Below, in pieces: positions 25,710 to 37,708 of a stretch of DNA of 64,000 bases. Source of the DNA: Aralia elata (taxonomy: Eukaryota; Streptophyta; Magnoliopsida; Apiales; Araliaceae); the NCBI GenBank assembly GCA_034770075.1, contig JAVJAP010000106.1, positions 992,001-1,056,000 on the forward strand. The letters are read 5' to 3'. Position 1 is the first letter of the stretch. Each line of letters opens with the position of its first letter. Both the position numbers and the translations under genes were made by a program. Below the pieces are notes generated by a model. The model did not search any database. It saw only the letters and a list, made by a program, of their open reading frames with translations, and was not told the DNA's origin.

Positions 25710-26994
25710 TTTTTGTTTTCAACTTCTATATTCATTAGGTTTTCAAACTTTTCACGAGGTAAATTTAACCTTTTATCAAAATCATTAGAAATAAATGAAC
25801 AGGTAGCTCCCGAATCAAATAATACATATGCATTTATATTATTAATCGGAATAATAACTGACACCACCTCCTTTGATGCAACTGCGTCTTGCACAGTCAT
25901 GTTGAATGTCCTAGCTGTTGGCTTGCTTTGCGGTACTGGCCCTCCAATGGTTAACTTTGTTTTACTGCTCTTGTTGCTGCTTCCTCCCTCAGTATTCTTC
26001 TTCAACAGACAATCTTTGAATCGATGACCCGTTCCTCCACATGAAAAACAACCTCCTTTCCTTGGTATAGGACAATTTAGAGAAAGATGTCCTTCATGAT
26101 CACAATTATAACAAACATTATTCCCTTTCATACACTCCCCCGAGTGATTCCTTCCACACTTTCCACATGCTTGCTTCTTCTGCTGAACACTCCCTTGCTG
26201 AATCTCTAAGTTGTTGCCACCACTGTTCCATTTGCATTTCTTGCTATTGCTACCTCCACTACTAAAATTTTGATTTCCACCTTCATTCTTCTTCTTATTC
26301 TTTTCCCGATTGTACTTGGACACTGCTTCACTACCACCTTCTGCAATGATAGTTTTCTCTAACAAAGTCAAAAACGAATCAATTTGCAATACTGCCACCT
26401 TGCTGAAAATCCAGGGTTTCAACCCGTTCTCAAATCTCCACACTTTTCGCTCCTCGGTATCTACCGGATGTGGTGCAAACTTTGCCAACTCGTTGAACTT
26501 GGCGGCGTATTCTGAGACTGACATGTTCTCTTGCTTTAATTCTAAGAACTTAACTTCCATCCTTCCTTGCATACTTCGTGGAAAATAGTTTTCGAAAAAT
26601 AATTCTTTAAACCTTTCCCACATTACCACTCCTTCAGCATCCCTATTTTGATTTAATTCCCACCAAAAATAGCTTCACCTTTCATTAAATAGGTAGCAAA
26701 AGCTGTCTTTTGCTCCTCTGCAACTCTGGCAATGATAAAAGTCTTCTCCATCTCCTTTATCCATGTTTGAGCTTCAATAGGATCTGTTGTCCCCTTAAAC
26801 TGTGGCGGACCTACTACTTTAAAGTCCTTAAAATTCGCCAATTGGTTCATTGGCGGATTTCCTGCTGGTGGTACTTGATTCTGCATTGCTTGTGCTAACA
26901 TGTTAACAAAGTATGGCATTGGGTTCGCTTGACCCCCTTCGTCATTAACAGATCTTTCCTCCCTTTGGTTTCGAGTTTGTCGTCTCGGCGGCAT
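25710..26994 (-). pseudogene. A body 1 gag and start of protease
   Basis: Structural protein of the retrotransposon capsid. ATG at 26994 (MPPRRQTRNQREE, the usual Tekay-type start), then the capsid domain (WIKEMEKTF, then WERFKELFFENYFPRSMQ, VSEYAAKFNELAKFAP). Three zinc-knuckle-like motifs follow (CGKCGRNHSGEC, CYNCDHEGHLSLNC, CFSCGGTGHRFKDC), and then the protease active site FDSGATCSF near 25760. A one-base deletion near 26670 (AAAAATAGC where body 2 has AAAAATTAGC) shifts the frame between the two halves of the capsid domain. The downstream end is cut by the B' LTR at 25709. Two open frames (26994-26653 and 26629-25710) are one broken gene. Confidence 0.9.
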
Positions 26995-27526
26995 TGTCTG
27001 AATAAACAAAACCTTAAGTTACTCCTTGAGTTTTATGTTATGCTATAACTTATTAGTGTTAGCATTTAAAATGTAATACGTAATTTAAACTCATATAACC
27101 ATAATGTTGGATTTTAAAATTCAGCTTACTGAATTTACCAATATAGTTTGCTGAATTAACCAATACGGTTTGCTGAATAAACATTTTTCAGATAGACAGC
27201 TTACTAAATACATTCTCAAATCTTATTTACTTAATCAAACATGTAATCATAATACTGCATTTTTATTCATATACCAAATCTTAGTGTTATACACTTACAT
27301 ACCTAGCATATTTCTATAAACGCTCTCTACCCCATTTTAACATCAAAAGATGGGGTCTACTAAAAGATATACTCCCCTATACACATAAGATGGTGATACA
27401 TCCTATTTATATACTACCTCCCACTACATGAGGTTTACATCATACATAAATGTCCCTAATAAACGAAAGGGGTACTAATGCATCTATATACATAACAACT
27501 AAACCAAGACATCACTGACTATCCGA
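26995..27526 (-). other. A body 1 leader between ORF0 and gag, with hairpin motif
   Basis: Non-coding. Near 27117-27136 a perfect 8-bp-stem hairpin, AAATTCAG-CTTA-CTGAATTT, is followed by repeats of TTTGCTGAAT (27150, 27170). It closely resembles the hairpin unit of the A LTR array. Otherwise AT-rich; nothing else seen. Confidence 0.6.
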
Positions 27527-28042
27527 CTAAGCCACCTCACCAATCTCAAAATACTGCCTCCTTTCTCCAGATCTGGGACTCCCATATGCTGCATCTAATG
27601 CCCGCCCCAAGGACTCGATCTTGACCTCTCTGGCCTCCAATTCCCCCTTCAGCTGATCAACTTTCCTAGCTGCATCGACCCATGCATCCTCAGTTCTTAT
27701 CTTCTCAGCTATCTCCAAATCAAACTCAAACCTCAAAGCTTCATTCTCTACCTGCACTACTCTTAGTTGTAACTCCGCTAGCTCTAGCCTCCCTCTCAAC
27801 TCAACTGACTGCCCGTGAGCCTGATGAGCTGCATCTCTATATTGTTGCTCTATAAGCTGATGGGTTTGGTTTTCTTCCTCCAAGTGGGCAATTCTCTCTT
27901 CTAACTCATGGTTCCTGGCCATTAGGTCGCCGATCAATTCAACCTTGGGTGAATTTAGCATCACCTCATGCTCTACTGGCTCTTCTATTGGATCTACCTG
28001 CTCCTGATCCACTGTATGGCTATCTTGGCGCTCTTTAGATAT
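27527..28042 (-). pseudogene. A body 1 ORF0, coiled-coil protein upstream of gag
   Basis: A ~170-codon frame lies between the primer site and gag. Body 2 keeps the likely start, an ATG in the context HYR-MSEERQD; in body 1 that codon is ATA, so the start is lost although the rest is open to the stop at 27527. The protein is Glu/Arg/Leu-rich with a heptad-like helix (NHELEERIAHLEEENQ onward, to the KGELEAREVKIESLGRAL region), predicting a long coiled coil, and ends FEIGEVA. No zinc knuckle or catalytic motif is seen. An ORF of the same kind occurs in element B. I do not know a function; oligomerisation or RNA/host-factor binding are guesses. Confidence 0.65.
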
Positions 28043-28243
28043 CCTATAATGACAACACCAAAAATAACCAATAAATAACATCAGTATCACAATAAAATAT
28101 ATTCACTGATGAAATGAAATGATATTTTATTATGTACAATTTATACTCGATGAATTTCCACAATCCATCTCCTAGCAGACTCTATACGAGTTTTCTTCTA
28201 AGGTTATAACTTAGGTTTCGCATCCTAATGTTTATAACCTATA

Positions 28244-28256
28244 GCTCTGATACCAA
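28244..28256 (-). other. tRNA-Met primer-binding site of A body 1
   Basis: GCTCTGATACCAA on the plus strand reads TTGGTATCAGAGC on the element strand, two bases inside the LTR2 end. Exact match to the plant initiator-Met primer site. Confidence 0.9.
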
Positions 28257-29549
28257 CCTGTGATGCCCCCAAATCCAGGTTCTCTAACCTCAGATTCGGT
28301 GCTCACAATCCATCATCATCATACACATTCTATGAACTATTGCGGAATAATAAACAAACATTGTTCATTTAAATAAGTATCTACATCAAATCCCAAGGTC
28401 TAATAACCTTAACTTAAAACATACCTTTAATATTACAAAAGGTTTATCTTAAATTATTACATTAGATAATACGATAATTAAATATTCACATAAGTTTATT
28501 CCTGATCTTTGCATTTTCCTTTATCCTTCTTGGAACTTTCCGGTCTAGTAGAAATAAACGTCATGATATAGCAAGGGTAAGCAATTAATTTTCTTAGCAA
28601 GTTAAATTACAAAGGAAATATATCATGATTAGACAGGAATAAATATCAATTATGAAAGAATAAGAGTTCAAGTTTCAATATTTGAAAGATTGAATCAATG
28701 ATGCTGAGTGGTCACTAATGACCATGTACATATACGGAGGTTGTCAGTATTTAAACTGGTCCTCAAAATAAGTTTTGGTAATCGAGGGGATCAACCTCTC
28801 ATACTCGGCGAATATGCATAATCACTTAATAAACGGGAATACAATTGTTTTCCAATATAACGCCTTAAAAATTGTTCTCTTTCTCAGTCTGAGAGTCCAT
28901 ACCATTCAATTGGTTTGGACAGCCTTTTAACAATGATTTGATTTACCAAATTTAAACATGCTCGATCTAGCTGATACAACTAGCATAGATCCATCTCATA
29001 AACAGTTCATGAATGAAAGAACTTTAACTAATTCACAGTTCAACATTAATAGAACAGGAATTCAATTGCACCAAGTGCGAATAACAATAACTATCAAGGA
29101 TGTGGAATAATAAAAAATAATTATCCACTAACAAGTTCTGAAATAATAATTTAAGGTTGAATTAGAGAACTTGTAGTATATAAAAGTTCATATAATTAAT
29201 CAGGAACTTACACAATGTACGAAGTTGTGTAAGTTAAGAACTTGCTCAATATAAATTTGAGTAAGGTTAGGGAACTTGCCTTGATCGTTGACTACTGCTA
29301 CGCAATTTAATATGACTTCTTTTGAAAGACCTATCATTTATAAGATTGATCTCTCAATTAGTATCACACATTTCACCCATAATATCATTACTTTATATTA
29401 AATTGTCTAATAGTCAATCACATAGTTTAGTATTCGACATTATATTAAAGTCTTAGTGTTATAATTATTCTTTTCTAACCTTTTAATCACTTCATTGCTT
29501 AATCTTTCCTTATATAAGTCTTTCTTTATGACTCAGTAGGTTAAATACC

Positions 29550-29785
29550 CAATCCAGCAAACTGGATTCTAAATCCAGCAAACTAGATAGCCATCCAGCA
29601 ACCTGGATTCCAATCTAGCAAATTGGATTCCAACCTGGATTACAATCCAGCACAACCTGGATTCAAACTGATCTCTAATCCAGCCACCTGGATTCATACC
29701 GACCTCTAATCGAACAACCTGGATTCATACTATTCAATTCATCAAATTGTTTTTCAATCCAGCAAACTGGATTCACACTATTCAA
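29550..29785 (-). repeat. Hairpin array in A LTR2
   Basis: Includes the perfect unit AATCCAG-CAAA-CTGGATT at 29553-29570 and about eight degenerate units. Confidence 0.85.
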
Positions 29786-31489
29786 TTCATCGTACTATTC
29801 ACTATTAGCTATTCAATGTCTAACTTAGCTTAACTCCTCTTTTGAACTCTCATGTAATATTATTAATTATTTATCCTTATTCATTATTTAATATGAATTA
29901 AATAATAAATACTTAATTTATTAACTTTAACATTCTTTAATCATTATTTAACATTAATTAAATAATAATTAATCAATTCTTTATCCCTATTTATTATTTA
30001 GTCTTACCAAATAACAAATAGTTAGTTTAGTAATACTAACTCTATTTAATTATTACCCAATGATAACTAAATAATAATTAAATAGTTAATTACACTTAAA
30101 CAATATGTAGTTAGTGTAATTATTAATTAATAACATTAAAATTTTATTAGGTAGTAATCTCAAATGATTTAAAAGGGATTAAACTATTAATTACTCTAAT
30201 AATTACTTAATTACACCAACAAATACCAAATTAAATATTATAATATTCTTTCATATTTTATAAAAGTTTTGGGTCGGGACCCATCGTCGGAACCGGCCAG
30301 AAAAGGCCTGAACTGTCGCGGGAAGCCCCTCGTGAACTAGACCAGTTCACTTGTAACAAACATGCAGGCTGCCCCTTAGGGTCCTTCACGGAAACGCGAA
30401 TAAAATGAAATCTACAACTCGAATTAGGGTCTAGTCAGTACCGTTGGATTCGTATCGTTCCGAACTACAATTCTCCGTCATCAAATACCAAATTTGGATA
30501 CTTTTGGTCACTAAAACTCGTCCGGAAGTGGACTGTTCTGACAGTGTACCAACAGTTAACACGTTTTGGTAAAAATTACATAACTCTCTCATTTTAACTT
30601 CTTTTTAAACGATTCCAACTAGGTTCTCTTCTTAACTTACTCTTAAAACTCAAAAAAAGAAAATCACCAATATCATGTGTAGATTTCAAAATACACAATT
30701 TATTCGAACAAGCTACGGTTTGTTCGTCGGTAAAAAGGTTTTCAAGCTTTTAGCTTAACTTTTCTACATAAACCCATACCATCACATACAAAACCACATG
30801 TCATCATACATAACCATATTTAGCATGATTCTAAACACAAAAACCTTGAGGATAACATTTCTACCATACAATTAAAAAAAAGCAAGATTAGGGTTTTTTA
30901 GGGTTTTTAGGTTTAGTTTTATACCTTCTTAGCTTGGTGGCTTGCTTCCTTTTCTTTCCAAAGTAGGAGATGAAGTTATTGGTCATCCACAAACTCTCCT
31001 CCTTCCTCTCTAGGTGGCGGCACCCTTTCTCGTCTTTTAAAAAAATTTGCTCTCAAAGATCACTAAGTTTCTCTCTAGTTTCCTCTCTCTAACTTTGCAA
31101 CAAAGAAGATGAACAATATTATCTTTTGATTTACAAAATTAATTACTTGCACCATCTATAGATATATAAGTTGTATCTATCCATTTTGTCATCATGAGCA
31201 AGTGGGTTTATTTTGACAACTTGGTGATAGATTGTTATAATCAATTGTACTTCTTTTCTAGTCTTTCCAAGCAAGCTAGCCAAAATGAACAACTCACCCC
31301 TTTTGTGGGCCCCCAATTTGGCAGCCTCCTCTCCTTTATGTCCAATTTTTGATTTTCTTTAATTGCTTTAATGGAATAATCAAGTTGCTCAAGATATTTT
31401 TCAAGTGGGCTAACAATTGGGCTTTGTTTTAAATACATTTGGGCTCCCTTTTAATCTAATTTGGGCTACTAGTTGCCAAGGTTACTAAT

Positions 31490-33427
31490 TGTTGTCTGAT
31501 TAATATAACGACAATTTACGCGCAAGTATACACGGTCAACAAGTAACAAAGAGTAAGTAGAGTATCGATCCCACGAGGAATTATTACTAGTCTTTTCCAA
31601 GTATTAACCTTTTATCATCTTAATCTTATTTAAACAAATGATAATTATTTTTGTTGTTTTACAATAATGAAGATAACAAAAAATTAAAGAACTATGGATA
31701 GCTTTAATATAATGAAATCTAATATTAAATAGTCTAAGATCACACTTTCCCCCAACACTTCATTTAAATGTCCTAACTCTCTCTTTTCAACTGGTTAAAT
31801 CATAAGAATCATTATCCGAGAAATCACAAGTATATACAAGCCTCTCTCGATGGTCAAATACGCATTTCCCAATGCGGTATATAGATATATCTCTATTCTA
31901 CACACTAGCAAGATTCTCATATCAAGAACAATTAGTAAGGTGTATGTCACAAAACCTCATTAACTACTCCATCAATTACCATCTTTCGCAATAGAAATCA
32001 TTAAGCATGGATTCTCCAATGGATACATGTGGTATTTAGGTATATGTCTATCCTAAATACAATCATATTATCCATTCATGAGGGTAATAAATAAAACATA
32101 CGTCACTTAATTTCATAAATTACCTATAAGAATATCTAATTTTCACATGATATCATAACAAAGTCTCAACCTATACTTCCTCTCTCAATTCCATATAAGT
32201 TACCAAGGTAATTACTAGCTAGGTAATTAATCCATAAGCATGGTTTATGAAATCCAATCACAAATAATTAACCAACATCAAAGAGAGAGCATTCACTTCA
32301 AACTATGTATTGGGTTCCATTGAAATCTTAGAAAATTAGTTCTAGTTCATGGGAATTATAATAAACATCAAATTTGATCTATACATCATGATGGAATTAC
32401 AAATTAAGAAGAGAATACTAGAGATAGAATGATAAAACCCCTTTGTGGAGATATTCAATGGTTGCTTGATGGGTTGATTCTTGTTCTCAAGCTTTCCCTC
32501 AAGATTTGATACTCCTTGCTCTTCTTGCTCCTTGGACTTTGCTGAAAATTCCTTGAATTGCAGATTTTTCCTCTCTAATTGATGTTTATGGAAGCCTCCC
32601 ACTCTCTAGATTTGATGTTAGTAGTGTTAGATGGTGTTAGAATGAGTTAGAATGTGTTAGAATCCCCATATGAGCCGCCCCCTTGGTGTTATATAAGATG
32701 GGTTGTGAAACCCTAGACAATACATCAAAAATTGGCCAAAAATCGTGAAATCCGACTGCATCCAGGGAGCTACCGCCCCGGCGGCGCAAAATGGCCTAAA
32801 ATTCGCCGCCCCGGCGGCGAAATAGTACTAGAAACTACCGCCCCGACGGTGGAACTCTGTACCCTGAGACAATTTTGACGTCTGTTGGTAAAATGGCCAT
32901 AACTTCTTCGTCCAAACTCGGATTAAGGCGATTAAGGAGGCTATGGAAAGCTAAAAGTAGCTCTACAACTTCCTTAACTGGAGCTCGTCGAGATAATGAC
33001 CGGAGCAAGGCTCAAATTGGCCTGGAAGCAGCTGCTGTGTAAAATTCATGCAAAATTTGATGGTAAAATGACCATAACTCTCTCATACGAACTTCAAATT
33101 AGATGATTCTGGATGTTCTGGAAAGCTGAGATGAAGATCTACAACTTTTATTCTTTGAGTTTTGAGAGATTCGGATTGGATCATGGGTAAAATTGAGAAA
33201 CAATCAGTTGGAATGCCAAATTCGAGCCAAAAACGCAATGATCCAATGGGCCTTTATTTCAATTCCTACAAAACAAAGTAAAAACACATAAAAACATATA
33301 AAAGTAATGCAAAACTACATTACACAACAACAAGATGAAAACACATAAAACCAAACGAAAAAGCTAAAAACTTACAAATTTTCAAGGCTAAAATTACCAA
33401 ATTTGTGTGTATAAAACACACTCATCA
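31490..33427 (-). mobile_element. LTR D1 (diverged, 1.94 kb)
   Basis: TGTTGTCTGATTAAT...CACACTCATCA. Its right third is close to D2 and D3, but its left two thirds are strongly diverged and longer. It carries palindromes CCGCC-CC-GGCGG (32773-32784) and TCGCCGCC-CC-GGCGGCGA (32803-32820), followed by the CATAACT/TCTACAAC module twice. Confidence 0.8.
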
Positions 33428-34012
33428 AATACCCCCAAACTTAAATCTTTACTTGTCCTCAAGCAAAACACATAAACTATAAAAATTAATCATTTTTAAT
33501 AAACTAACTTATCTTGAGCAATGAGTTAATAAGCTTGAACAATGGTCTCAAAGCATAAACACATGAAAACTTAAGGAAACTATCAAAACGTTGCAAGTTT
33601 AGATTTACAATTAGCTAGTTATAGCTTGCTTTAGGTCCCTTCCGTGTGTGTGTGAGTACCCAATAGCACTAAATCAATCAAGCTCGGACGAAGCTATGCA
33701 ACCACATTACCTTATGAAATAATCAAAATAAACCACAAAAACTACATGCTTAACACATCACTCAATACAAAGGTATACAAATCACAATTTCCAAAAATAT
33801 GAAATCAAAGGACTCTAGGTAAGTGCATACGCTCCATCTTATCCTAAGTCAATTCTTGTGTGTGAGTGCGTTTTACGCTCCATCTCAACCCAACACAAGA
33901 TTTGATATAAAAAACTTTCTTTCTTTTGTCATCAAATTATAGAAGAGTGCGTTTTACGCTCTATCTCCCCTACGCATGTGTCCATGAGTTGAGATGGAGC
34001 ATTTCAAAAACT
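33428..34012 (-). mobile_element. Truncated D internal piece between D1 and D2
   Basis: Begins with the polypurine tract (AATACCCCCAAACTT) and matches the first ~560 bases of the D internal domain at 35579. It then joins directly to LTR D2 through CAAAAACTTGTTGTCCG, the same bases that normally follow the primer site. About 2.8 kb is missing, including gag and the primer site. Confidence 0.8.
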
Positions 34013-35578
34013 TGTTGTCCGATTTATATAACGATAATTAACGCGCAAGTATACGCGGTCAACAAGTAATAAAGTGTAAGTAGAGTATCGATCCCACGAG
34101 GAATTATCTCTAATGTAGCCCAATAACAATTTCAAAGCATCTGGATCTTAATTAAACAAATTTATTAAAACATAAATAGATAGGTAAAGAGGTAAGAACA
34201 AAGTATCCACACTCAAGCATTTTGTCAAACACTTGGTGTGCATTACTTTGTTCAAATCTCTTAACTCTCCTTTTGATCATGGTGGTCACAAAGAATTGAT
34301 AAAACACAAATTATGTATAACACAATCACATGTCATTATATTCATGGTATGAATCTATAATCTATTTTCCAATTTCATATAGATTACCCAGCTAATCACC
34401 AATTCCTTAGCAATTAAACATTAAGCACAAAATATAATGAACCAATTCATATGGTACCAATCAAAAGAAAGCAAGATAAAAGTTTAATTCATAACAAATA
34501 AATCAAACTATTCCAAATATTGGGTAATCATCTATGGATAATACAAGTATCAAATAAAAACTAGAAGTTTAATTCAATTCCTTGCCTCCATTGGTGTTAC
34601 AATTGGTAGCATTAGATCCCAAGAATGAGTTCTAGCCACTAGAAGAAAAAGAAAAGAAAGGATGACTTCCCTTAGTTGTTGATTGAAGCTCCTCCATTGA
34701 TGTTGTTGAAGCTCCCACCATTGTTGCTCCTTGAAGCTCTTGAAGAACCATGGCCAAGAGCCATGGCCTCCCTCTCCAAGCCGCCTCTCTCTTTCTTTCT
34801 CACTCTAAGTTGCAAGTAGAAATGAAAAAATTGATGTGTTTTTGCCATCCCCTGGATGTTATAAGAGTTGGGTCTTCAAAAACCTAGCTATTTCCCGAGT
34901 TTTGGACCAAAAATTGCAAAAACTCAGCTGTTGTCCGCGACGAGCTCGCCCTGGCGCCAAAAATGGCCTGGGGAGCTCGCCTCGGCGAGCTCGCATCTGT
35001 AGCCAAAATCAGTTTTGACGTCTATTGGTAAAATGGCCATAACGTCTTCGTCCAAACTCGGATTAAAGCGATTAAATAGGATATGGAAAGCTAAGAAGTA
35101 GCTCTACAACTTTCATAACTGGAGCTTGCCGAGATAATGGCCAGAGAAAGGCGTAAATTGAGTCCGAAGCAACTGCTGTGTAAAATCCATGCAAAATCTA
35201 ATGGTAAAATGACCATAACTCTCTCATAAGCACTTCAAATTGGATGATTCAAGATGTTCTGGAAAGCTGAGATGAAGATCTACAACTTTAGTTCTTTGAG
35301 TTTTGAGAGATTCAGATTAAATCATGGGTCAAATTGTGAAACAAGCAACGAGAATGCTAGATTCAAGCCAAAAACGCAACGATCCAAGAGGCCTTTATTT
35401 CAATTCCTACAAAACAAAGTAAAAACACAAAAAAACACACAAAAATATATAAAAGTAATACAAAACTACATTACACAACAATAAGATGAAAATACATAAA
35501 ACCAAACGAAATGACTTAGGATTTACAAATTATCAAGCTTAAAAGCACTTAATTTGTGTGTATAAAACACACTCATCA
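34013..35578 (-). mobile_element. LTR D2 (1.57 kb)
   Basis: TGTTGTCCGATTTATA...CACTCATCA, nearly identical to D3. Carries a GC palindrome pair near 34940-34995 and the CATAACT/CTACAACTTT modules at 35035-35110 and 35215-35295. Confidence 0.85.
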
Positions 35579-37700
35579 AATACCCCCAAACTTAAACCTT
35601 TGCTTGTCCTCGAGCTAAACACAAACTATAAAAATTAAACATTTCTAAATAAACTAACTTGAGCAATGAGTTAAAAAGCTTGAACAATGGTCTCAAAACA
35701 TAAACACATAAAAACTCAAGGAAACTTTCAAAACGTTGCAAGTCTCGATTTACAATTAGCTAGTTATAGCTTGCTTTAGGTCCCTTCCGTTTGTGTGTGT
35801 GAGTACCCAATAGCACTAAACCAATCAAGCTTGGATGAAGCTATGCAACCACATTACCTTATGAAATAATCAAAATAAACCACAAAAACTACATGCTTAA
35901 CACATCACTCAATACAAAGGTATACAAATTATAATTTTCAAAAATTTGAAATCAAAAGACTCTAGGTAAGTGCATTTTATGCTCCATCTTATCCTAAGTC
36001 CACTTTTGTGGGTGAGTGCGTTTTACGCTCCATCTCAACTCAACACAAGATTTGAAATACATGAATGTCTTACTTTTATCTAAATTATAAGAGAGTGCGT
36101 TTTACGCTCTATCCCTCCTACGCATGTGTCCATGAATGAGTGCGTTTTACGCTCCATCTCAACTCACCACATGACCATCAATTCAAACACAACAAATTTG
36201 GACACCTTGCTTCGAGTGATGTTTAAACGAGTTCTAGAGTTTATAGATATTTTTCACAAGCATTCGGTTATAAAAGCCTTTTCTAAGCATACAACTAGCT
36301 TAATACTCATAGGTAGGTGCAAAAGAGTGAAAGGATGCATAAGCAAAATAATAACCACAATAACGATTAAGCATAAGGACTAAGCAACATTTATCCGTTT
36401 TCCATGAGTTAGAATCAATTCAAATAAGTTCTTATCATAGACCATGGATTGTAGTTCAAATCAAATTAAAACAATGCTCAAGAGACACATCCTAAAAATA
36501 ATTTTTTTTTTCAAAATAGCAAACAAACATTAAAATGCACAAATAACTAACACATGCTATGTAACTATGATGCAAATGTTATATGATCCACCCCCAAACT
36601 CAAAGTGAACAATGTCCTAATTGTTTATAAGATAAAGAAATGAAAACTGAGAACTTCCCTGATTGGCTAAGCGTCATGCTCGACCATAGCCTTCTAAACA
36701 TTTGAGTCTGATGGTGGATAAACTGGTAATGGTTATGGCTTAGGAACATGCATTGGGGCAGCATTCAGATAATAACCAAGCAATTCTTTACCAAACAATG
36801 CTCAATCAAGCCAACTTTCTTTTAGACAATTTGTTGACTACATGGTGTGCACTGACTGAAATTCTTCATCAAATATCTCCCCCAAACTCAGCTTCAACAA
36901 AAATTGCTAAGTTATTATATATTCAATCAACTCATAGCAATGAATAACCCAAAATCCTCCAATTGAGCCAACACAAACTCAATTGGGCAATCAATTTACA
37001 TTTATCCAAATTTCAACAATGTATGATTACCCACTACAAATCCAAATAAAACAGTTTAACTAACCAAGATACCCATCACAATTGACAATTTGATCTTACT
37101 TGAATGCAATAATTGGAATGAGTACCTTGCTTTGTGTTGGCAAAAGAAGTTGTTTGGTAGTACCTTCAATTTGGAGATGGACTCTTTTGAATGCTCAGTG
37201 GGTTGTGTTTAATCCGACTGGACGGAGATGAAATTGGTTGTGGGTGCTTGCTTGATAGGGCTAGGAAGGGGACCGAACTGCCTGGAAGGATTTTTAAAAA
37301 CTGGATTCCGCGTTCACCGCCGGGGCGGTGGACATGTACTTGGTTTGCCGCCGGGGCGAGCTCGTCCCTAGGGCGGTGAAAATACGCTCAATCCTGCCGC
37401 CGGGGCGGTAACCCCCTGTATCCCAAAACTTGATTTTTTTTTCAGCATTTCAGTGCAGCAATAATTCTCAATGCCCCTCACCTATATAAATGCAACATAT
37501 CAAAGATTAAATAGACAACATTGAGAATATGATGAGACATAGCAAGCAAATCTAATCCTAAAACTTAACTAACTAAATACACACATAACTTGAAAACTTT
37601 AAAAATGCGGTAAATGAAAAATAACGAATGCAAATAAATGGAAATGAATGGGTTGCCTCCTATCAAGCGCTTGGTTTACAGTCCTCGGCCTGACTAACTC
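35579..37700 (-). mobile_element. D internal non-coding part
   Basis: Starts with the polypurine tract, then holds four copies of a GAGTGCGTTTTACGCTC-type hairpin motif (36015-36150), AT-rich DNA, and at 37315-37408 three GC blocks including CACCGCC-GG-GGCGGTG (37315-37330) and CCGCC-GG-GGCGG near 37397. No supported gene; the region that should hold RT, RNase H and integrase is absent. Confidence 0.7.
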
Positions 37701-37708
37701 CCTTTTTT

